Source: Acidimicrobiales bacterium (GTDB lineage: Bacteria > Actinomycetota > Acidimicrobiia > Acidimicrobiales > CADCSY01). Taken from it: a stretch of DNA of 63,794 nt. Made by a program: the position numbers and the translations under genes. The notes beneath the pieces were generated by a model. It made no database searches and had not been told where the DNA came from. It worked only from the letters and a program-made list of their open reading frames with translations. This document shows positions 41,690 to 50,616 of the stretch, in pieces. Where the stretch lies: contig DATKDW010000071.1 in NCBI GenBank assembly GCA_035512495.1, positions 1-63,794 on the forward strand. Direction: 5' to 3'. How positions within the stretch are numbered: the first letter of the stretch is position 1; every line of letters begins with the position of its first letter.

Positions 41690-43419
41690 ACGCCGGCGAC
41701 GCCGCTCCCGACCCGCCCGCCGACCAGACCTCACGGGAGCCGGCCGAACCCGCACCGTCGGGCCGGCGGGCGTCGGCCCTCGTGGCCTCCGGGATCATGC
41801 TCAGCCGCCTCGCCGGCCTGGTCCGCGAGCGGGTGATCGCCTCCGAGCTCGGCGTGGGCATGGCCGTTGACGCCTTCCGGGCCGCACTGCGCATCCCCAA
41901 CCTGATGCAGAACCTGCTGGGCGAAGGGGTGCTGTCGGCATCGTTCATCCCGGTCTACGCCCGCCTGCTCGAGGAGGGCCGCGAGGAGGAGGCCGGGAAG
42001 GTCGCCGGCGCCATCGCCGGCCTCCTCGCCGCCGTGGCCGGCCTCCTGGTGCTGATCGGCGTGGTGTTCGCCCGGCCCATCACCCTCGCGCTCGCTCCCG
42101 GCTTCGCCGGGACCCCCGAGCGCCTCGAGCTGACCGTCACCCTCACCCGGATCCTCACGCCCGGCATCGGGATCCTGGTGCTCTCGGCATGGTGCCTCGG
42201 GGTGCTCAACAGCCACCGCAGGTTCTTCCTCTCCTATGTGGCGCCGGTGCTCTGGAACGCCGCCCAGATCGGCGTGCTGGTCGCGCTCGGCATGCGCGGC
42301 TTCAGCCAGGAGGGCCTGGCGATCGGTCTGGCGTGGGGCGCCTTCGCCGGAGGGGTCCTGCAGCTGCTCGTGCAGGTGCCCACCGTCGTCCGCCTCGTTC
42401 GCCACCTGCGTCCCAGCCTGCGCACCGACCTCCCCGGCGTGCGGACGATCGTGCGCCGCTTCGTGCCGGTGGTGCTCGGGCGGGGCGTCGTCCAGCTGTC
42501 TGCCTACCTCGACCTGCTCCTGGCGAGCCTCCTGGCGGTCGGCGCGGTGTCGGCCCTCGGCTACGCACAGGTCTTCTACCTCCTCCCGATCAGCCTCTTC
42601 GGCATGAGCGTCGCCGCCGCCGAGCTGCCCGAGCTCAGCCGCCTCGACGCACCCACGGAGGAGGCGCTCGCCACCTGGCAGGAGCGAGTCGAGTCCGGCC
42701 TGGCCCGGGTCGCCTTCTTCGTCGTGCCCGTCTCGATGGTGTACCTCGTGCTCGGCGACCTGGTGGTGGGGGCGCTGCTCCGGACGGGTCGCTTCGGGCT
42801 CGCCGAGACGGTGCTGGTCTGGTACGTGTTGGCGGCCTTCACCATCGGCCTCCTCGCCACCACCTCGAGCCGGCTCCTGCAGAGCACGCTCTACGCCCTC
42901 GGCGACACCCGGACCCCTGCACGGGTCGCCGCGCTCCGGGTCGCCCTGGCCGCGGGCCTGGGCGTGGTGCTGATGTTCCAGCTCGACCGGATCGTGCTCG
43001 ACGGCACCGGCCTCGTGGGCCTCGCAGGCTTCGACGAGCTCCCGGCCCCGCTGGCTCCCCTGCCAGAAGGGGTCAGGGTCGCCGGGGGCGTCATCCTCCG
43101 GCTCGGTGCCGTGGGCCTGGCGCTCGCCTCGGGGATGACGGCCTGGGTCGAGCTGGCCCTGCTGCGACGTCGGCTCACCGCCTCGGTCGGCCAGGTCCGG
43201 CTCGGCGGGGGCCACCTCGGGCGGATCCTCCTCGCGACGGCAGGGGCGGGGGCGGTAGCGCTGTTCGGCCGTCCGCTCGTCGACCACCTCCACCCCGTCG
43301 TCGCCCTCGCCCTCGTCGGTGGGCCGAGCGGGCTGATGTACCTCACGGCCACCACCGCCCTCGGCGTACCCGAGGCGCGCGCCCTCGTCGGGGGCGTCAC
43401 GCGGCGCCTGAGCCGGTGA
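41686..43419 (+). CDS. murJ: lipid II flippase MurJ
   Basis: The 577-residue polytopic protein (GTG 41686) begins with a polar stretch, then GIMLSRLAGLVRERVIASELGVGMAVDAFRAALRIPNLMQNLLGEGVLSASFIPVYA (in part), the MurJ signature with conserved arginines. About fourteen membrane helices follow. There is no C-terminal kinase domain, unlike mycobacterial MviN (Rv3910); that part is a separate gene at 44.4 kb. It flips lipid-linked wall precursor. Confidence 0.93.
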   Translation: MNAGDAAPDPPADQTSREPAEPAPSGRRASALVASGIMLSRLAGLVRERVIASELGVGMAVDAFRAALRIPNLMQNLLGEGVLSASFIPVYARLLEEGREEEAGKVAGAIAGLLAAVAGLLVLIGVVFARPITLALAPGFAGTPERLELTVTLTRILTPGIGILVLSAWCLGVLNSHRRFFLSYVAPVLWNAAQIGVLVALGMRGFSQEGLAIGLAWGAFAGGVLQLLVQVPTVVRLVRHLRPSLRTDLPGVRTIVRRFVPVVLGRGVVQLSAYLDLLLASLLAVGAVSALGYAQVFYLLPISLFGMSVAAAELPELSRLDAPTEEALATWQERVESGLARVAFFVVPVSMVYLVLGDLVVGALLRTGRFGLAETVLVWYVLAAFTIGLLATTSSRLLQSTLYALGDTRTPARVAALRVALAAGLGVVLMFQLDRIVLDGTGLVGLAGFDELPAPLAPLPEGVRVAGGVILRLGAVGLALASGMTAWVELALLRRRLTASVGQVRLGGGHLGRILLATAGAGAVALFGRPLVDHLHPVVALALVGGPSGLMYLTATTALGVPEARALVGGVTRRLSR

Positions 43420-43490
43420 GCGCCGTGGGGCGGACGACGATCGCCGTTGTAACGTCGCCCTGACGAGGACCGAACCCGGGGAGAGCACCG

Positions 43491-44339
43491 ATGGCCGTGC
43501 GAGTGGTGACCGACAGCGCCTGCGACCTGACCGACGAGGAGGCCGCGGCCCTCGGGGTCGAGGTGGTGCCGCTGACGATCCGCTTCGGCGCGGACGAGTA
43601 CGTCGACCGCAAGGACCTCAGCCCGGCCGAGTTCTACGCCAAGCTCGCCGCCGCCGACGTGCTACCCGAGACGGCGGCCCCGTCGCCGGGCGCGTTCGAG
43701 GCCGCCTTCCGCTCCGCCCTCGACGGCGGAGCCGAAGCCGTGGTGTGCATCAACATCTCCTCGGGTCTCTCGGCCACCATGCAGTCGGCGCAGAACGCCG
43801 CCCGCGCCCTCGAGGGCCACGACATCCGCCTCGTCGACTCGCGCTCGATCACCTGGGGCCTCGGTAGCCAGGTCGTGGCGGCGGCCGAGGCCGCCCGCGA
43901 CGGTCGCGACGCCGCCGAGATCGTCGCCCTGGTGGAGGGCATGGTTCCCCGAACGCGGGTCTACGGCGCGCTCGACACCCTCGACAACCTCCGCAAGGGC
44001 GGGCGCATCGGGGGAGCCCAGGCCATGATCGGGTCGCTGCTCTCGATCAAGCCCCTCATCGACATCAGCACCGGCGTGGTGGAGGAGGCGGGCAAGCCCC
44101 GCACCCGCTCGAAGGCGCTCAAGGCCCTCGTCGAAAAGGTGGCCGAGCAGCCCCAAGGCGTGGAGCGCCTCGGCCTGATGCACGGCAACGCCCCCGACGA
44201 GCTCGACCAGGTGCTCGACATGCTCGCCGAGCACCACCCCCGCGACCAGATCCACGTCGGGGAGATCGGCGCCACCATCGGCGTCCACGGCGGCGCCCGT
44301 GTCATGGGCGTCACGTTCCAGGTCCCGTCCGGCACCTGA
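43491..44339 (+). CDS. DegV family fatty-acid-binding protein
   Basis: The 282-residue protein begins VRVVTDSACDLTDEEAAALGVEVVPLTI and has INISSGLSATMQSAQNAA and LLSIKPLIDIS, the DegV pattern, with the fatty-acid-binding Ser/Arg region. DegV (FakB) proteins present fatty acids to the kinase FakA; no fakA is in the window. A GGGGAGAG precedes the ATG. It separates murJ from the kinase. Confidence 0.92.
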   Translation: MAVRVVTDSACDLTDEEAAALGVEVVPLTIRFGADEYVDRKDLSPAEFYAKLAAADVLPETAAPSPGAFEAAFRSALDGGAEAVVCINISSGLSATMQSAQNAARALEGHDIRLVDSRSITWGLGSQVVAAAEAARDGRDAAEIVALVEGMVPRTRVYGALDTLDNLRKGGRIGGAQAMIGSLLSIKPLIDISTGVVEEAGKPRTRSKALKALVEKVAEQPQGVERLGLMHGNAPDELDQVLDMLAEHHPRDQIHVGEIGATIGVHGGARVMGVTFQVPSGT

Positions 44340-44421
44340 CCCGGCCGGCGGCGATCCCCGGCGATCCCGCAACGTGCGGGGACCCCGGCGCCGCGGATCG
44401 CGGTGCAGCCGCGGGGGTACC

Positions 44422-46011
44422 GTGAGTGGCATCACCATGGAGCACCCCCCTCCCCCCGCCAGCGGCACGCACCTGGAGCCCGGTGCCACCATCGCCCGCC
44501 GCTACCGCCTCGACCGGCGCCTGGCGCGCGGGGGCATGGCCGAGGTCTGGGAAGCCACCGACGAGGTGCTGGCACGCCCGGTCGCGGTCAAGGTGCTCCT
44601 CCCCCACCTGGCGGCCGACGAGGCCTTCGTCACCCGGTTCCGCCAGGAGGCCATCTCCGCCGCCCGGCTCTCCGACCCCCACATCGTCTCCATCTACGAC
44701 ACCTGCAGCGACGACGGGACCGAGGCCATCGTGATGGAGCTGGTGCGGGGCTCCACCTTGCGCCAGGTCCTCGACGAGCACGGGGCGCTGCAGGCACGGC
44801 AGGCGGCCGACATCGCCGCCCAGGTGGCCACCGCCCTGCACCACGCCCATCAGGGCGGCCTCGTCCACCGTGACGTCAAGCCGGGGAACATCCTGCTCTC
44901 GGCCGACGGTCGGGTGCTCGTCACCGACTTCGGAATCGCCAAGGCCGCCGAGGCCAGCCACGACCTCACCGAGGTCGGCCAGGTGGTGGGCACGGCCAAG
45001 TACCTCTCCCCGGAGCAGGTGGAGGGGACGCCGGTCGATGCCCGCTCCGACGTCTACGCGCTCGGGATCGTGCTCTACGAGATGTTGTGCGGCCGGCCGC
45101 CCTTCGCCGGCGAGAACGCCACCGCCACCGCGGTCGCCCGGCTCACGACCGAACCGCTCCGTCCTCGCCAGATCCGGGCCGGCGTCCCCCGCGACCTCGA
45201 GGAGGTCGTGCTCCGTGCCATGTCCCGCGACCCTGGGCTGCGCCACCCCGATGCCGCTGCAATGGGCGCCGCCATCACCGCCGCCGACCTGAGCCGCGCC
45301 GACGACGACGGGGTCGACGCCACCGCGGCGGTCGCCCGCGACCAAACAGCGCTCGCCGGCGGCGCCGTCTCCGGACCCGGCCCGGCCGCCGCGCCAGGCT
45401 TCGCCCAGAGCGAGCGCTCGTGGCTGGTCCCCGCCGTCTTGATCCTGGTGGTCGCGGCCACGCTCGGCCTCGTCGGGTCGCTCGTGGGCCAGACCGAGAT
45501 CGGGCGCGACCTCTTCGACGCCGTGGGGCGGGCGGGATCCTCGGTCAACCCCGGCAGCTCCCGCAGCGCAACCGCCCTGCCCGTGGTGCCGGCTGCCTTC
45601 GACCCCACCGGCGACGGCTGGGAGAACGACGACGACGTCGGCCTGATCACCGACGGCGACCCCACCACCTCGTGGCGGACCGAGCGCTACAACGACCGCG
45701 ACGTGGCCAGGCTCAAGGACGGTGTGGGCATGATCCTGCAGGGTGAAGGGCCGAGGGCGCTGAAGCGACTCGATGTCGTCTCGCCCACCCAGGGGTGGTC
45801 GGCCCAGGTCTACGTGGGCGACGGGACCGCCACCGACCTAGCGGGATGGGGCGAGCCGGTGACCAACCAGGGTGACATCGCCGGCGACGTCCGCTTCGAT
45901 CTCGGAGGAGCTGAGGGCTCGGCGGTCCTCATCTGGATCACCGACCTCGGGGACGGCTCCGTCGGTCCCCGGTTCTCCACCGCCATCGCTGACGTGACGC
46001 TCCGGGGCTGA
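44422..46011 (+). CDS. membrane Ser/Thr protein kinase with extracellular discoidin-like domain
   Basis: The 529-residue protein (GTG 44422; ATG 44437 also possible) has a Hanks-type kinase domain (~residues 25-290): glycine loop LARGGMAEVW, Lys57 in VAVKVL, HRDVKPGN with Asp151, and DFG with Asp169, then GTAKYLSPEQ. All catalytic residues are present. A membrane helix (~333-357) leads to an extracellular domain (~390-529) with FDPTGDGWENDDDVGLITDGDPTTSWRTERY (in part). This extracellular part matches the C-terminus of mycobacterial MviN (Rv3910). Confidence 0.9.
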   Translation: MSGITMEHPPPPASGTHLEPGATIARRYRLDRRLARGGMAEVWEATDEVLARPVAVKVLLPHLAADEAFVTRFRQEAISAARLSDPHIVSIYDTCSDDGTEAIVMELVRGSTLRQVLDEHGALQARQAADIAAQVATALHHAHQGGLVHRDVKPGNILLSADGRVLVTDFGIAKAAEASHDLTEVGQVVGTAKYLSPEQVEGTPVDARSDVYALGIVLYEMLCGRPPFAGENATATAVARLTTEPLRPRQIRAGVPRDLEEVVLRAMSRDPGLRHPDAAAMGAAITAADLSRADDDGVDATAAVARDQTALAGGAVSGPGPAAAPGFAQSERSWLVPAVLILVVAATLGLVGSLVGQTEIGRDLFDAVGRAGSSVNPGSSRSATALPVVPAAFDPTGDGWENDDDVGLITDGDPTTSWRTERYNDRDVARLKDGVGMILQGEGPRALKRLDVVSPTQGWSAQVYVGDGTATDLAGWGEPVTNQGDIAGDVRFDLGGAEGSAVLIWITDLGDGSVGPRFSTAIADVTLRG

Positions 46012-46050
46012 GGCGACCACGCCGGCCGGTCACCCCGCAGCGCCGCCGGC

Positions 46051-46656
46051 GTGCCTATGCTCCGCCCCATCGCTGCGGGGGTGGGTGACGCGACCGACGT
46101 CGAGCTCGTGGAGCGAGCTCGCGACGGCGACCAGGAGGCCCTGGACGCCCTCCTGCGCCGCCACCACGACCGGATCGCCGCTCTGTGCCACCGCATGTGC
46201 GGCAACGCGGCCGACGCGGCCGACGCCACCCAGGAGGCACTGATCGCCATCGTCCGAGGCCTGTCCCGCTTCGACGGCCGCGCCGCGTTCAGCACGTGGG
46301 CATACCGGGTGACCACCAACGCGTGCCTCGACGAGCTGCGTCGCCGATCCCGCCGCCCGGTCAGCGGGCTCGAGGCCGAGGGCCCCGACCTGGCCGCCCG
46401 GGCCACACGGGATGTCGCCGACGCCGTGGCAGCCGGGATCGACGTGGACACCGCCCTGGCCGCCCTCCCTCTGGAGTTCCGTACCGCGGTGGTCCTCCGC
46501 GATCTCTGCGGCCTCGACTACGCCGAGATGGCCGAGGTCCTCGACATCCCCGCGGGCACCGTGAGATCCCGGATCGCCAGGGGCCGCGGCCAGCTGGCGG
46601 ACCGCCTCGCCGGGAACCACGACGGGTCCGAGCGACGTCCCACTTCACAGCCATGA
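46051..46656 (+). CDS. ECF RNA polymerase sigma factor (SigM-like)
   Basis: The ~191-201-residue sigma factor has region 2 (ERARDGDQEALDALLRRHHDRIAALCHRMCGNAADAADATQEALIAI in part, with the WAYRVTTNACLDELRRR of 2.4) and region 4 (LPLEFRTAVVLRDLCGLDYAEMAEVLDIPAGTVRSRIARGRG in part). The 46081 GTG is also plausible. Its stop overlaps the anti-sigma gene by 4 bp. It corresponds to Rv3911 (sigM), which responds to envelope stress. Confidence 0.93.
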   Translation: MPMLRPIAAGVGDATDVELVERARDGDQEALDALLRRHHDRIAALCHRMCGNAADAADATQEALIAIVRGLSRFDGRAAFSTWAYRVTTNACLDELRRRSRRPVSGLEAEGPDLAARATRDVADAVAAGIDVDTALAALPLEFRTAVVLRDLCGLDYAEMAEVLDIPAGTVRSRIARGRGQLADRLAGNHDGSERRPTSQP

Positions 46657-47474
46657 CCTCCACCGTCCCCCAGCCTCCCGGGCCCCACCTCGACGACGAG
46701 GCCCTCAGCGCGCTCATCGACGGCGAGGCAATGCCCCAGACGGGTGATCACGCCGGAGCGTGCGATGCCTGCGAGGGCCGGCTCGAGGCGCTGCGCCACG
46801 CCGCCCGGGCGGTGGCCGACCCGCCGCCCGCGCCCGACGACGAGACGAGGGAGCGGGCCATCGCCGCCGCCATCGCCGCCGCCCCGGCCGAGCCGGCTCG
46901 CCGCACCGGCGTGGTCACACTGGCGCCTCGACGACGCCGGCCGGCACCGGTGTGGCTGGTGTCCGCAGCGTGCCTGGCCGCGCTCATCCTCGGGGTCGGC
47001 CTGGTCCGCGGCATGGACGGAGGCGACGACGACAGCGTCACCATGGAGGCATCGCCGACGGCGGGCCCCTCGGTGGTCGACGGCGGCGACCTCGGCGACC
47101 TCCACGCCCGCAGCGACCTGCGCATCCCGGTCCAGTCGGCACTGCGAGACGGCGAGACTGCGGCGGCCGGCGAGGATGGAGACCTGGCGGACGACGGGAT
47201 GAACGCCATGACCTCCGATGATGCCGAGTCCCGGGAGCTCACCACCCCGCAGCGCAGCGCCGCCGAGCCTGGCGACACCTGCCTCGAGGAAGCGCGGCAG
47301 CTCGACGACGGCCTCGGGGCCCTCAGGTACCGGGCCCGAGCCCGCTTCGACGGCGCCGCGGCGGTGATCTACGCCTTCGACGTCGACGGCGACGAGCGGA
47401 TGAGCCTGCGCGTGGTCGTCCTGGAGACCGCCGGCTGCGAGGTCCGGCTGGTCTCGTCGTTCAGCCCTCGGTAG
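46653..47474 (+). CDS. anti-sigma factor (RsmA-like), membrane anchored
   Basis: The 273-residue protein has an N-terminal zinc-associated anti-sigma-like domain: LDDEALSALIDGEA, DHAGACDACEGRLEALRHA (HxxxCxxC). A membrane helix (PVWLVSAACLAALILGVGLV, ~108-127) precedes an extracytoplasmic part with two cysteines (DTCLEEARQL and ETAGCEVRL) that may form a disulfide. It should hold the adjacent sigma factor; thioredoxin genes downstream fit a redox-linked signal. Confidence 0.85.
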   Translation: MTSTVPQPPGPHLDDEALSALIDGEAMPQTGDHAGACDACEGRLEALRHAARAVADPPPAPDDETRERAIAAAIAAAPAEPARRTGVVTLAPRRRRPAPVWLVSAACLAALILGVGLVRGMDGGDDDSVTMEASPTAGPSVVDGGDLGDLHARSDLRIPVQSALRDGETAAAGEDGDLADDGMNAMTSDDAESRELTTPQRSAAEPGDTCLEEARQLDDGLGALRYRARARFDGAAAVIYAFDVDGDERMSLRVVVLETAGCEVRLVSSFSPR

Positions 47475-47787
47475 GGCGGGCTCGCACCGCGGCGGCGAGG
47501 GCAGCCAGAGCGGCCCCGGCCCACGCCCAGGCCGGGTAGGGCTCGAGGCCCTTCCCCGACGTGATCCAGCCGCCCCAGACAAGGGCCCCGGCGCTGAGGG
47601 CAGCGGCCAGCGCCGCGGCCGGCCAGGCCCGCCAGCGGCCGAGCGAGACCAGGACCTCGGCGACCAGCAGGCCGACGACCAGCCCGGCCACGATCGGCAC
47701 GTACCCGACGTACTCGTACTCACCAAGGATGAGCGCGGCAAGGGCGGCGGCGGCCACGGCGGCCACGGCGGCAAGGGTTCGACGCAC
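47461..47787 (-). CDS. small four-helix membrane protein, unknown
   Basis: The 108-residue product (GTG 47787) is strongly hydrophobic with about four helices, including VPIVAGLVVGLLVAEVLVSL. It is antisense to its neighbours and overlaps the anti-sigma 3' end by 14 bp. Homology not recognised; related small membrane proteins occur between anti-sigma and trxB in other actinobacteria. Confidence 0.6.
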   Translation of the reverse strand: MRRTLAAVAAVAAAALAALILGEYEYVGYVPIVAGLVVGLLVAEVLVSLGRWRAWPAAALAAALSAGALVWGGWITSGKGLEPYPAWAWAGAALAALAAAVRARPTEG

Positions 47788-47810
47788 GGCGCGAGGGTAG
47801 GCTGCGCGCC

Positions 47811-48155
47811 ATGGCAGCCACGGGATCAACGACGACTCGCGCCCACCCGGCGCCGGCGGATGCCCACGCCGGCGACGACTGGGTGACCCAGACCGCCGAC
47901 ACCATCGAGCGCGTCGTCACCGGCGTCCGCTCCAAGACCACCGAGCCCGTTGAACGGATCTCCCGCATCGTCGTCTACGGGATCGTGGCTGCCTTCCTCG
48001 GCATCACCGCGGCGGTGCTCCTCTCGATCGCCGCCGTGCGGGCCCTCGACATCGCCATCCCCGGCGACGTCTGGTCGGCCCACGCAATCGTGGGCGGAAT
48101 CTTCACGCTCGCCGGGCTGTTCCTGTGGGGGAAGCGCACCACCGACAAGAAGTGA
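47811..48155 (+). CDS. phage-holin-like small membrane protein
   Basis: The 114-residue protein has a Thr/His/Ala-rich N-terminus, an amphipathic linker (DTIERVVTGVRSKTTEPVERI) and two membrane helices (VVYGIVAAFLGITAAVLLSIAA and AIVGGIFTLAGLFLWG). The stop overlaps the trxB start. Possibly an actinobacteriophage-holin-like/DUF1469-type protein, but not proven. Confidence 0.68.
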   Translation: MAATGSTTTRAHPAPADAHAGDDWVTQTADTIERVVTGVRSKTTEPVERISRIVVYGIVAAFLGITAAVLLSIAAVRALDIAIPGDVWSAHAIVGGIFTLAGLFLWGKRTTDKK

Positions 48156-49162
48156 GCCCCCCCGTGCCCGACGTACGCAACGTCATCATCATCGGTTCCG
48201 GCCCCGCCGGCCTCACCGCCGCGATCTACGCTGCCCGGGCCAACCTGGCGCCGCTGGTCGTCGAGGGTGAGCCGTCGTCCACCAGCGACCAGCCCGGCGG
48301 GCAGCTGATGCTGACCACCGAGGTCGAGAACTACCCGGGCTTCGTCGAGGGGATCATGGGGCCCGAGCTCATGGTCAACTTCCGGTCGCAGGCCGCCCGC
48401 TTCGGCGCCGAGTACGTCACCGAGAAGGTCTCCCGGGTCGACTTCTCCCGGCGCCCGTTCTCGGTGTGGGTGGGCAACCCCGAGGCCCCCGAGCCCACCT
48501 ACCAGGCGCGCAGCATCATCGTCTCCACCGGCGCCCAGTCCCTGATGCTCAACCTCGAGGCCGAGGACCGCCTGCTCGGCCACGGCCTCTCCACCTGCGC
48601 AACCTGTGACGGGTTCTTCTTCCGCGGCCAGGACATCGCCGTGGTGGGTGGCGGCGACTCCGCCCTCGAGGAGGCGCTGTTCCTCACCAAGTTTGCCGAC
48701 AAGGTCACCCTCGTGCACCGCCGCGACGAGCTGCGCGCCTCCAAGATCATGCAGGAGCGCGCCTTCAAGAACGACAAGATCGAGTTCCTCTGGAACCACA
48801 CCGTGGTCGACCTCCTCGGCGAGACCCGGCTCGAGGGTGCCGTGGTGGAGCACACCCAGACCGGCGAGCGCCACACGCTCGAGGTCGGCGGGCTCTTCGT
48901 GGCCATCGGCCACCGCCCCAACACCGACCTGTTCAAGGGCATCCTCGACATGGAGGACAACGGGTACCTGATCACCCGCCCCGGTGGCACCGAGACCAAC
49001 ATCGAGGGCGTCTTCGCCTGCGGCGACGTGCAGGACCACACCTACCGCCAGGCGATCACCGCCGCCGGCTCGGGCTGCATGGCGGCCATCGACGCCGAGC
49101 GCTGGCTCGAGGCGGTGGGCGACGCCCCCGACAACATCGCCGAGACCGCGACCAACTGGTGA
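48152..49162 (+). CDS. trxB: thioredoxin-disulfide reductase
   Basis: The 336-residue flavoenzyme reduces thioredoxin with NADPH. FAD loop [19 protein letters not shown], active-site disulfide CATC in [20 protein letters not shown] loop [15 protein letters not shown], and [27 protein letters not shown] (in part) are intact. Starts GTG 48152 (overlapping the previous stop, GTGA) or GTG 48164. Followed by trxA. Confidence 0.96.
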   Translation: MSPPVPDVRNVIIIGSGPAGLTAAIYAARANLAPLVVEGEPSSTSDQPGGQLMLTTEVENYPGFVEGIMGPELMVNFRSQAARFGAEYVTEKVSRVDFSRRPFSVWVGNPEAPEPTYQARSIIVSTGAQSLMLNLEAEDRLLGHGLSTCATCDGFFFRGQDIAVVGGGDSALEEALFLTKFADKVTLVHRRDELRASKIMQERAFKNDKIEFLWNHTVVDLLGETRLEGAVVEHTQTGERHTLEVGGLFVAIGHRPNTDLFKGILDMEDNGYLITRPGGTETNIEGVFACGDVQDHTYRQAITAAGSGCMAAIDAERWLEAVGDAPDNIAETATNW

Positions 49163-49250
49163 CCGGCGCCGTGCCCTCGCCTTCCCGACCGCACCACCCC
49201 CCGATCGACCCCCCGACCAACGACCCCCCCGACCAACGAAAGGCATTTCC

Positions 49251-49574
49251 ATGGCTGACACCGTGACCGTCTCCGATGCAACCTTCGACGAGGAGGTCAA
49301 GAGCAGCTCCGAAGCCGTCCTCGTCGACTTCTGGGCCGAGTGGTGCGGGCCGTGCAAGATGATCGCCCCGGTCCTCGACGAGATCGCGTCCGAGCAGGCC
49401 GGCAAGCTGAAGGTCGCGAAGCTCAACGTCGATGACAACCCCGACGTGGCTCGCCGCTTCGAGGTCATGAGCATCCCCACCTTGATCGTGTTCAAGGACG
49501 GGGAGCCCAAAAAGCGCCTCGTGGGCGCAAAGGGCAAGGCGCAGCTGCTCGAGGAGCTCGCCGAGTTCCTGTAA
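49251..49574 (+). CDS. trxA: thioredoxin
   Basis: The 107-residue thioredoxin has the active site [15 protein letters not shown] and the cis-Pro loop [14 protein letters not shown] 49251 follows a purine-rich GAAAGG. Partner of trxB, 88 bp downstream. Confidence 0.96.
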   Translation: MADTVTVSDATFDEEVKSSSEAVLVDFWAEWCGPCKMIAPVLDEIASEQAGKLKVAKLNVDDNPDVARRFEVMSIPTLIVFKDGEPKKRLVGAKGKAQLLEELAEFL

Positions 49575-49602
49575 ACACCCAGGTCAGAGGCTTTTCCCAA
49601 CG

Positions 49603-49611
49603 TTATCCACA
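49603..49611 (+). promoter_or_regulatory. consensus DnaA box TTATCCACA between trxA and parB
   Basis: TTATCCACA is the exact DnaA-box consensus. A second, reversed one-mismatch copy TGTGGATGA lies at 49682-49690. It could be an initiator titration or regulatory site about 6 kb from dnaA. Confidence 0.7.
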
Positions 49612-49621
49612 GCTTTGGGCA

Positions 49622-49671
49622 CAGGGTGGGGATGCTCGACCTCCGCTCGACGTCGAGCAACCCTCACCCTG
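49622..49671. terminator. nested hairpin between convergent trxA and parB
   Basis: CAGGGTG (49622-49628) pairs with CACCCTG (49665-49671), and GCTCGAC (49634-49640) with GTCGAGC (49652-49658); GCTCGACGTCGAGC (49645-49658) is also a palindrome. It is placed as a bidirectional terminator. Confidence 0.55.
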
Positions 49672-49728
49672 GGGTCTAGCCTGTGGATGACCCCCGGGGA
49701 TGAGCCGCCGAGGACCCCCTGACCGGCC

Positions 49729-50616
49729 TCAGCCGCCGCCCGGCTCGGTCATCGCCCGGTAGATGCGCTCGAGGTCGTCGAGGTCAGCGAACTCGATCAC
49801 CACTCGCCCCTTCTTGGCGCCCTCCTCGACCCTCACGCGCGTCTCGAGGTGCTCCGAGAGCAGCTCCTCGAGCTCGTGCATGCCGGGCTGGCGGAGTCCG
49901 GGCGCCGTCCGTGGGGGGCGCGCGCCGGCGCCGGGCGCGCCGGTCCGGGCGCGCACGGCCTCCTCGGTGGCCCGCACGGAGAGCCCCTCGGCGACCACGC
50001 GCTTGGCCAGGCTCTCCTGGAAGGCCCGGTCGGGCGTGCCCAGCAGCGAGCGGGCGTGGCCAGCGGAGAGCTGTCCTTCGGCCACCAGGCGCTGGATCGA
50101 CGGGGGCAGCTGGAACAGCCGGAGGGTGTTGGTGATGGCGGCGCGGCTCTTGCCCACCCGGGTGGCCAGCTGGTCGTGGGTCAGGGAGAAGTCCTCGATG
50201 AGCTGGGTGTAGGCCGCTGCCTCCTCCAACGGGTTGAGGTCCTGACGGTGGAGGTTCTCGACCACCGCCTGCTCGAGTGACGAAAGGTCGTCCGCCTCCC
50301 TGACCAGCACCGGGATCGTGGTCAGTCCAGCGCGCTTGGCCGCCCGCCACCGCCGCTCACCGGCGATGAGCTCATAGGCCCCGTCGCCCAGGACCCGCAC
50401 CAGCGGAGGCTGGAGGACCCCCAGCTCCCGCACCGAGGCGGCCAGGGCGCTCAGGGACTCCTCGTCGAAGTGGTTCCGGGGCTGGTGGGGGTTGGGCCGT
50501 ACATTGGCGACGGCCACCTCACGGAGGCTCGACGCTTCGGTCCCCGCTCCCCCGTCGATGGCCTCGGGCGGGATGAGCGCCCCCAGGCCCTTACCGAGTC
50601 CGCTGCGGCGTGCCAC
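49729..50616 (-). CDS. parB: chromosome-partitioning protein ParB
   Basis: The 295-residue CTPase/DNA-binding clamp begins GLGKGLGALIP, has the CTP-binding motif IAGERRWRAAK (GERRxRA) near residue 85, ENLHRQDLNPLEEAAAY and the HTH SLTHDQLATRVGKSRAAITNTLRL (in part), and a C-terminal dimer domain GRVVIEFADLDDLERIY. Its start overlaps the parA 3' end by 26 bp. parS-like sites lie upstream of parA. Confidence 0.96.
   Translation of the reverse strand: MARRSGLGKGLGALIPPEAIDGGAGTEASSLREVAVANVRPNPHQPRNHFDEESLSALAASVRELGVLQPPLVRVLGDGAYELIAGERRWRAAKRAGLTTIPVLVREADDLSSLEQAVVENLHRQDLNPLEEAAAYTQLIEDFSLTHDQLATRVGKSRAAITNTLRLFQLPPSIQRLVAEGQLSAGHARSLLGTPDRAFQESLAKRVVAEGLSVRATEEAVRARTGAPGAGARPPRTAPGLRQPGMHELEELLSEHLETRVRVEEGAKKGRVVIEFADLDDLERIYRAMTEPGGG

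Noticed and set aside
41731-43488. A 585-codon frame opposite murJ.
   Set aside because: Antisense shadow rich in Glu/Gly/His with no recognisable fold; MurJ is conserved.
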